Below are positions 57,493-64,000 of a DNA stretch of 64,000 nucleotides, piece by piece (positions within the stretch are counted from its first letter, which is position 1; every line of letters starts with the position of its first letter). The stretch lies in NCBI GenBank assembly GCA_963422465.1, contig OY730170.1:4316379-4380378 (forward strand). The letters run 5' to 3'. Under the pieces are notes generated by a model. That model did not search any database, was not told the DNA's origin, and was given only the letters and a program-made list of their open reading frames with translations. Source of the DNA: Lichina pygmaea. Lineage: Eukaryota > Ascomycota > Lichinomycetes > Lichinales > Lichinaceae. The position numbers and the translations under genes are program-made.

Positions 57493-60400
57493 TCAGACTC
57501 CGACACCGTGTCCTGCGCCACCTGCAGAACTGAAGCTGCCGCCTCCACCGTAGGCGCCGACCCCGACTCCAGCTCCGCCGGCATTCGCAGCCGGAGAGCT
57601 GAACGAAAACGTGCCACCATCGCCACCGTTAGTCGCTGCGGTTCCGGTTGCAGTCCCCGTCGCGGCATTGCCGTGGCCGGGAGCATGGGTAGGCCTCGTG
57701 ACCATGAGCCGCAGCTGGGCGGCTTGTCGCGACAACGTCAGGATGCGATCGAGGGCTGGATCGTGCACGTCCTGCATACGTTCTGTCGGCACTTGGACCG
57801 ACATCGTCTCGAGCCGTTCGATGACAACGCTCATGATGCGGGGCACGTGGTCCCTGATCTCGTTGTTCTGAGGCGGCAGGGATGGAAAAAGTCAGCGCAG
57901 ACTTTTTCGTTGGGGGGGGGGGTTCGATGGAGGAGGCTGAGGAGCACTCGTGCCCCAACTCGCACGGCGAAAAAAACCCACCGTCGGATCCAAAAAGGCC
58001 AGACAGTACTCCATCCACGACAACCGTTCGTTGATCTCCAGCTGCAAGACCGATCCTACCGTCGCCGTGACGGAGAGCAGCACCAGAGGCGACAATGTCC
58101 GCAGGCAGATCGGCCCGGCTCGAACAAAGACTTGGCGGAAGATGGCATCCTGTCCGGATGATTGCAGCCACTGTAGCGATCATCGACGTCAGAAGACTGT
58201 TGCCGCGGTAACAGTTGCAGTGGTGGAACGAACCTTGATGAATGCAGCCTCGTAGTTCCCGCGTCTCATCAGGGCCGCGGTCGCCTCGAGATCAGACGCA
58301 ACCGGTTGACTTCGCCCCGGCTCCGCCGATGGCTGGGGCGGTGGCGGCTGCACCGCGGGTCTCGAGGCAGCTGCATTCGCCTGCGTCGATGTAGTTCTGC
58401 TCGACGCTGCTCGGTTCGACTGTCTCTTCGGCTGCGACTGCGCCTGTGCCTGTGCCTGTGCTTGCTGCTGCGGCGGTCGCTGCTGCCGGCTCCCGCCGGG
58501 AGTCTGTCCTCGAGGCTCGTCGGGCTCGCCTTCATCACGACCCCGTCGTTGCAGCTTGAGGATCTCTTGCTGGAACTCGGCTTGCACCGAAGCCATGCGC
58601 GACACGGTGCGCGTGAGACCATGGACGAGCTCTTGCAGATTCTCAATCTTCTCGCTATCGCCCTGAGCACGTCCTTCAAGCCGGTCGATCTGCCGAGCGA
58701 CGCTGCTTTCCATGTCGCTGGCCATCTCCGGTAGCGTCACCGTTTGCAGCTGCTGCAGCACCGGCGACAGACCCGACCTGACGAGCGCGACGACCGCAGA
58801 TTCGACTCGGCCCGCCACCTGTTCCGTCACGAGCTCGGACACGGCCCGGGGCATGTCCACATCCCGCATGGCCTTGCGGACCGACTCCGGCATGGACCTC
58901 GCGACCTGGGCCGGCACCAGCTGACGCAGCTGATCCCGTAGCGTCTCGGTCAAGGCTTCCTCGCAGACTGTGGCCGTGACGTCCTTGATGGCGGGGACGA
59001 CGGCCTGTCGGAGGCCCTGCAGAATGATCCGAGAAAGCGCCTTTTCGACATTCTCCGTCAGCGTACTCGACACGAGGCGGAGCACGGCGTCCATCTTGGC
59101 ATCCCCGGCTGCTTGCTGGATCCGCTGATCGTCGGAAACGCGACGATAGAGCCTGTTGAACTCGGTCGAGATGACCTTGTTGAACTCGGTCGAGACGGCT
59201 TTCTCGATCTTGCGCACCTCCTTTTCGAACGTGTCGGCCGAGATGCCGACGTTGGCGTTGGGAGGCGTGTCGGCGACCGCCGGCGTCGGCTGCTGCGACG
59301 ACTTGACCGGCGAGCCCAGGGGCTGGCTGGCCGGGAGCAAGCCAGCTCGGCCCGTCTGGGGAGCAGCATCGTCCTTGCTCGGCGCGGAGAGGTCCTGTGC
59401 CTTCGACCGTTGGCCTGTCTGGCTGGGGCGAGCCCCGACTGCCGAGAGGGGAGTCCTGGCGACAGAGTCATCGTTGCTCCGACCCGCCGTGTCCCCCGCC
59501 CCAGCTCGCCTTTTCTTCTTCTTCTCGGCCTTATCGGGCAAGATGGCGGCAGCGGCGACTTCGTTGGCTTTGTTGCCGGCGGTTTCTCGGGCCGCGTCGC
59601 TCTTCTGGTCCGCCTGAGCCGGCGTAGGCAGCTCCGAGACTTTGGATGTCGACGTTGCCTCGACCGACCGAGCCGAAGACGGTCCCGCGCCCTGACCTGG
59701 GCCAAGTTTTCTCGGCGCCTCGTTGAAAGCGTCACGATCGCCCTGGGTCGACGTCGCATCCGTCATCGATAGCGGTAGTGTCTGGTACCGGAGCACTTCC
59801 AGCTCGGCCAGTCCTTCCTCGATCGCGTCCACCGGGTGGAGGACCCTGCCATCCTTGACCCATCCAAGGTCCTCGGGTTTGACGCTGATGCGGCTCACGC
59901 CTTTGGAATGCATGACGTACAGCTCGAACAGGAACGCGCCCTCCCCATCCGGCGCTGGCGACGCCGGATGGGTCAAGATGGCCAAGCTGCGTAGCCGTCC
60001 CTTGGACGCCAACGAATACTCCCTCAGGCCCACGATGATCGCTGTCGAGTCGGGCTTGCACAGCTGCGGGTCTCTCTGGCCGAGACACTCGAAGTACGTT
60101 GCCTGCGACATGGGCTGCACCGCGTATCTCGGCGAAGACAAGGTCAGATAGTAGATCGAGTTCCTTCCCGGATGACCCACGACGACGGTACCCGAAGCCG
60201 GATGGAAGGCGATGCTGCATTGCGCGTTCGAGTCTTCGTCGTAGGGAAGACGGAGCTCTTGCACGGCTCTCGCCAGGGCGAGGTCCCACAGCTGGAGCAC
60301 GTGATTCCGTTTCATGCCCAGCAGCAGATACCGCTGAGCGGTTCCTTTGCCGAACGGCTTGAGCTTGTCGACGAACATGATCGAGCATGGCGCCGCCGAC

Positions 60401-62985
60401 TCGCCCGGAAATCGTACGGTGTACGCCGCCATAGGCGTCTTGATCTCGATGGGCGCCGTCTTCGACACCACCGGCGCGCCGATGCCGTCCTTGGGCTCGT
60501 CCAACAGCCGTCGGATGTCCCAGACCTTCATCCGTCCGACCCGGTCGACCGAGACGATCGTCGTGTCGTCCTCGCTGAAGGCGAACTCCTGGCCGGCTTT
60601 GCCCGTCGCGATCTTCCGGCATCGCTCGCTCAGGTACTTGGTGGTGTCGACGACCCGCCTCTCCGGGTCCTGCAGGAAGCGAGGATTCTGCGCCACCGAC
60701 GGCCAGACCACGTAGATGGCCTTGCCTCGTCCGAGCGCGAAGAAGCGAGGGTGTCGAGAGCTCTTACGCACGCGAGTGTCCGGATGGCCGGTGTCGAGGC
60801 CCTCGTCCCGAGGGAGATGTGGCGGGAAGATGAGCCCAGAAGATTCGAGATCTTCGGTGGCCCACGCCTGCTCGTCGACGCCGGACATGTCGGCCCAGTA
60901 GACCGAGCTGCTCGAGCCCATGCCGAAGACGGCAGCTCCATCGTCCGACAGCGACCCGGAGGGGCCCATCGAGCACAGCACGTTCGTGATGCGATCCTCC
61001 GATCCGCCAAACACTTGCTTGTCTCGGCCGTCGTCCTGTCGGATGATGCGGAAGCCGCCATGCTTGACCATGGCGTACGTGATCCACTCCTTTGACACGG
61101 CGACCACGGTCTCGTCGGCTGGATCAGCCTCCTTCTTGAAGCGCGCAATCGCGAGGACTCGGTCCGGTCTCAGCGGGATGGCAATCTTCTTGGTGGGGTC
61201 GATCGTGAGGCAGGTAAACGGCTTCATCGGAAAGTTATGGACGTGGACCACGGAGCCGTCCTCGTCGGCGGCACGGTCCTCGCCCTCCGAGTCGGTCCGC
61301 ACCGGGTGCTTGCCCTCACGGACGGAGTGATTCTGGGCGACGTCGCTGGTGGCCAGGTGTGGCGATCGATCCCCGTTGGTCATCCCGGTGGAATTCGCAT
61401 CGGCCGTTTCCTTCCCGTCCGTCGTCGTCGCGACAGTCTCCAGAGCCACCTCCGTACTGGCGCCGAGGATGTTACGCTCGGCCGCTTCAAGACGTTCATC
61501 GCCTGCGGCCCCTTGAGCATCTTCCTGATCGCCACTGTCTTCATGCTCAGACTCGCTCTCGCCCTTGCCAGGCTCGGCAACAACGTCGGCGGCCTCGCCG
61601 GACCGGTCCGCCTTCGCCAGAGCCTCCTGAACCTGTCGGCTCACTTGCGCACCGACTTCGCCCACTGCCTCGGCGACGGTCTCGGGGCTCTTGGTGGCCG
61701 GGGCAGTTTGCGTGGTGGAGGTCTCGATGCGGCCACGAGCGCTCGCCGACGGGCTCGGACGCCGGTCCGACGTATCCAAGACCCCTTCTTCATTCGGCGT
61801 GCCCATCTTACGTCGCGCTGCGACATGGGCCGGCTCAGGAGAGGATTCTTTGCTCCTCCTTTTGGCGTCGCCGGCTCCTAGTCCTTCGGCCACGGCGCTT
61901 CCGGGCCGCTTCAGGATATTGTAGGCCGGAGGGGGAGGTGCCGCCGCCACCGTCGCAGCAGCAGCAGGACTGCCGGACGAACCCGGTCGACCCGCACGGC
62001 TCCGAGCACCCGTTCCAAAGGGAGACACGTAAGTGAAGACGGTCCGCGGATCCTTCTGCCTGGACGGCGGGGTGGCCCCAGGGGTTCCTTTTCGATGAGC
62101 ACGGGCTTCCGCGCGACGGTCTCGACGATTTTGCTTCTCGGCGCCGCGTTCACGGTGTCGTTCCTCCTCGGCGTGCTTTGGCTCGGCTGGAATCCTATCT
62201 TCCAGAGCGGTGTCCGCCAGACCACGTGCTAGGCCATCTACTGCCGCTTGCTCGGCTGACAGTGGTGCTGGGCTTGACCTCTCCGGCGCAGGGCTTCTCG
62301 TGGGAGCATCAACCTCTCGAGACGGTCTCGCTTGACTCAAGAGCCTGAGAAGGAGGTCTTGCGTCTGCGGATCCGTGACCGAGGCCTCTGCCATCCGCGA
62401 CCTGCTGTCCTCGGGACGGTCCTGGGACGGCACATCCTCGGCCTGCCCCCGTACGTCACCCGCCTCCTGCTGCGTGGACTGCTGGATGTCCGTCGAGGAA
62501 GCCGGAGCTGCTTGAGCCGGAGGTGTCGATGCCGGCTGAGCGAACTTGAGTAGGTTGAGCAGGTTCGATGTCCGGTCCGAGCTCGGTGCCGGCATCCTCA
62601 AGCCAGGCGACGCCGTCGTCAGAGTCATGCCAACGGGGCTCATCACCGCGGACGCGTGACGCGGTTGAGGACCGGTCGGTTGCGGGGATTGAACGGGCGA
62701 TGAGACCGTCGCCGGGCGATAGCCGGTCAGAGGATCAGATGAGCGCGGGCTGGTGTTTCGCCTGGGTCCTAACGGGAGCGAGGCAGCTCGGGGGGTGGTC
62801 ATCGGAGACGCAAGTCGCTGTTGGAACTGTTGTTGCTGCGGGTTGAATGGCTGAAATGTACCGTGGGTGGGGCTGTTTGATTCACCACCGGAGAAGCCTC
62901 CATCCGAAGTCTGTCTGCGCAGTCTTGCCAACAGAGATTCCACCGGCTCGGTCCTAGGCGTATCGACGCCGTTGGATGAGTCCAT
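57493..62985 (-). CDS. EDC4/Ge-1-like mRNA decapping scaffold
   Basis: Exon 1 (58234-62985), exon 2 (57982-58170) and exon 3 (57493-57867) give 1771 residues in phase. Residues 1-580 are disordered. A WD40-like beta-propeller spans about 587-1060 (PFTCLTIDPTKKIAIPLRPDR, VVAVSKEWITYAMV, VVSVDRVGRMKVWDIRRLL, HVLQLWDLALARAV). A long Ser/Ala/Lys-rich linker and helical coiled segments (about 1260-1480) follow. The Ge-1 helical domain lies at the end (RRGNYEAAFIK-WLQSSGQDAIF, SPLVLLSVTATVGS, INERLSWMEYCLAFLDP, EIRDHVPRIMSVVIERL). EDC4/Ge-1 (Pdc1 in fission yeast) scaffolds Dcp2-Dcp1 in P-bodies. The introns are 63 nt (GTTCGT donor) and 114 nt; the second contains an 11-G run on the + strand. Confidence 0.9.
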
Positions 62986-64000
62986 GTTCGCGGTGGCGGT
63001 CTCCTTCGACGTACGCCAAGCGCGGTCAGTCCTGTCTGCAGGGCGTCAGTCCGGTACTGCGTTGGGGATGTCTGAGCCTTGGGCTATCTCACAATCTCAA
63101 CGTTCGAGCTGTACCAAGCTGGAGTTGTGAAGGTTCCAAGCTTCAAGCGTCAAGGTCCGAATGCAGCAGGAGCACCTGGACGTCGACAAGTCGACAGCGG
63201 TACCCTGGGGATCGCAGCAGACGCAGAAGATCAACGATACCCAGTGGAGTACTTCCGTAGAGTGTTGAGTCTTGTGCTTTCGTATGGTAGTTTATTGTTC
63301 CTGATCGATCAACGTGTGCGACTTCTGTGGCTAGATTGACCGGGGGTGAAGAAGGATGTGGCTGGAAAATTGGTTCAACCAGCTGCATGGGCCACCTCCC
63401 CATACGGGTACTCCTTACCTCAGCAAGGTCTCCAGGACTTTGTGCAAGGTGGGGTATATCGCAGAAGTTATGGTACATGGCTTCGCTTCTACGGGCGAGA
63501 CTTTGTGAGAGTTGGCGCAATTCCTCAGTTTGAGCCGCATGCAGATCTGGAGATGATGTATGCTTCGCCGTCTATATCACCACAAATTGTCGCAAGTCTT
63601 ATGATAATGACAGCTTCATATGCGGCTCAATAAAGTCTCGATCCGGCATCGTAGAAGTCACCGGCAATGTACCAGTGATGCGCACACAGACTGATGACGT
63701 AAGCGAGCTCGGCGAAAGTGACTAAGAACTGACTAAGCGGCTGCCGATGTCAAGCCACGTGTGGCATCTGGCTTGAACGTCCAAAGGATTCGGTGGCTGG
63801 TTCATGGAAGTCTTGCCGATAGCTTACATCACCGGCGGTTGCCACAGACGCCCGCGCAACAATTCCCACAGTCGAGCTGCTGTATCCTAGCAACTCCACC
63901 TAGTCAACCGATATTGACTGATTACCTCCACATTGGGCCCGTTGGGCACGCAAAGGCAGCGAGTGCGACATCCCTTGGGTGGCCAGTGAGCAGTATGCTA
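62986..64000. other. Region upstream of EDC4, no supported gene
   Basis: This holds the EDC4 promoter and further intergenic DNA. Frames such as 63346-63633 have no family resemblance. A gene starting beyond the right edge cannot be excluded. Confidence 0.45.

Noticed and set aside
63346-63633. 95-codon plus-strand frame near the right edge
   Set aside because: It lacks an ATG start in the open part and has no family resemblance. It could be an exon of an unseen gene but cannot be supported.

Overview
The window looks like nuclear DNA of a filamentous ascomycete (Pezizomycotina). This rests on gene content (SIN scaffold Byr4, a Scd6/Sum2-type LSm14 protein, an XRCC4/Lif1 protein, Atg37-type and PEX39-like peroxisomal proteins), on many short GT-AG introns (about 55-220 nt, often with CTRAC-like branch sites), and on a Tad-like non-LTR retrotransposon. 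The species cannot be named from this alone. Coding DNA is GC-rich. Intergenic DNA is long, peppered with GTAC/CGTACG words and carries long G homopolymers.

Layout. 1-1433 (-): 5' part of a protein with three exact-period 56-residue repeats, each carrying a VIDLT SUMO-interacting motif. 3085-3179 (-): intron-containing tRNA-Asp(GUC). 3366-6800: complete gag-only non-LTR element flanked by a perfect 11-bp target-site duplication, with two ~1.07-kb tandem 5' monomers. 7498-8786 (-): XRCC4-like NHEJ factor, divergent from Byr4/Bfa1 at 9742-12458 (+). 14334-15811 (-): ERD2 KDEL receptor in six exons. 17023-18135 (-): aldo/keto reductase. 19106-19532 (-): candidate small cysteine-rich secreted protein. 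20073-20532: MITE-like inverted repeat. 21585-24138 (+): SelO pseudokinase with a 10-nt micro-exon. 25831-27183 (-): RNase III, divergent from mitoribosomal mS33 at 27558-28121 (+). 30037-33348 (+): Pumilio-family protein. 34678-35701 (-): PEX39-like KPWE protein. 36550-38917 (+): LSm14/Scd6. 40460-41248 (+): secreted protein. 42793-43901 (-): mitochondrial-type enoyl-CoA hydratase. 44716-47034 (+): fungal Cys/His-domain protein with duplicated sumoylation motifs. 48710-50025 (+): Atg37/ACBD5-like acyl-CoA-binding membrane protein. 51299-52404 (+): unknown coiled-coil protein. 52847-53740 (-): secreted protein. 54989-56287 (+): UBL-WLM metallopeptidase. 57493-62985 (-): EDC4/Ge-1 decapping scaffold.

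Functional themes. Three mRNP/P-body type proteins (Puf, Scd6, EDC4) and an RNase III lie within 37 kb. Two peroxisomal candidates (PEX39-like, Atg37-like) lie within 15 kb. There are three predicted secreted proteins and two genes with SUMO-related motifs. Fungal genes are not normally in operons, so these are loose neighbourhoods and not transcription units.

The strongest unusual items are the gag-only retroelement whose start codon lies inside its repeated 5' monomer, the triple SIM repeat protein, the SelO micro-exon with a GC-AG intron, and the small cysteine-rich secreted gene that only becomes visible after splicing. All exon joins were derived by hand from reading frame, splice signals and family conservation. 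They have not been checked against transcripts.
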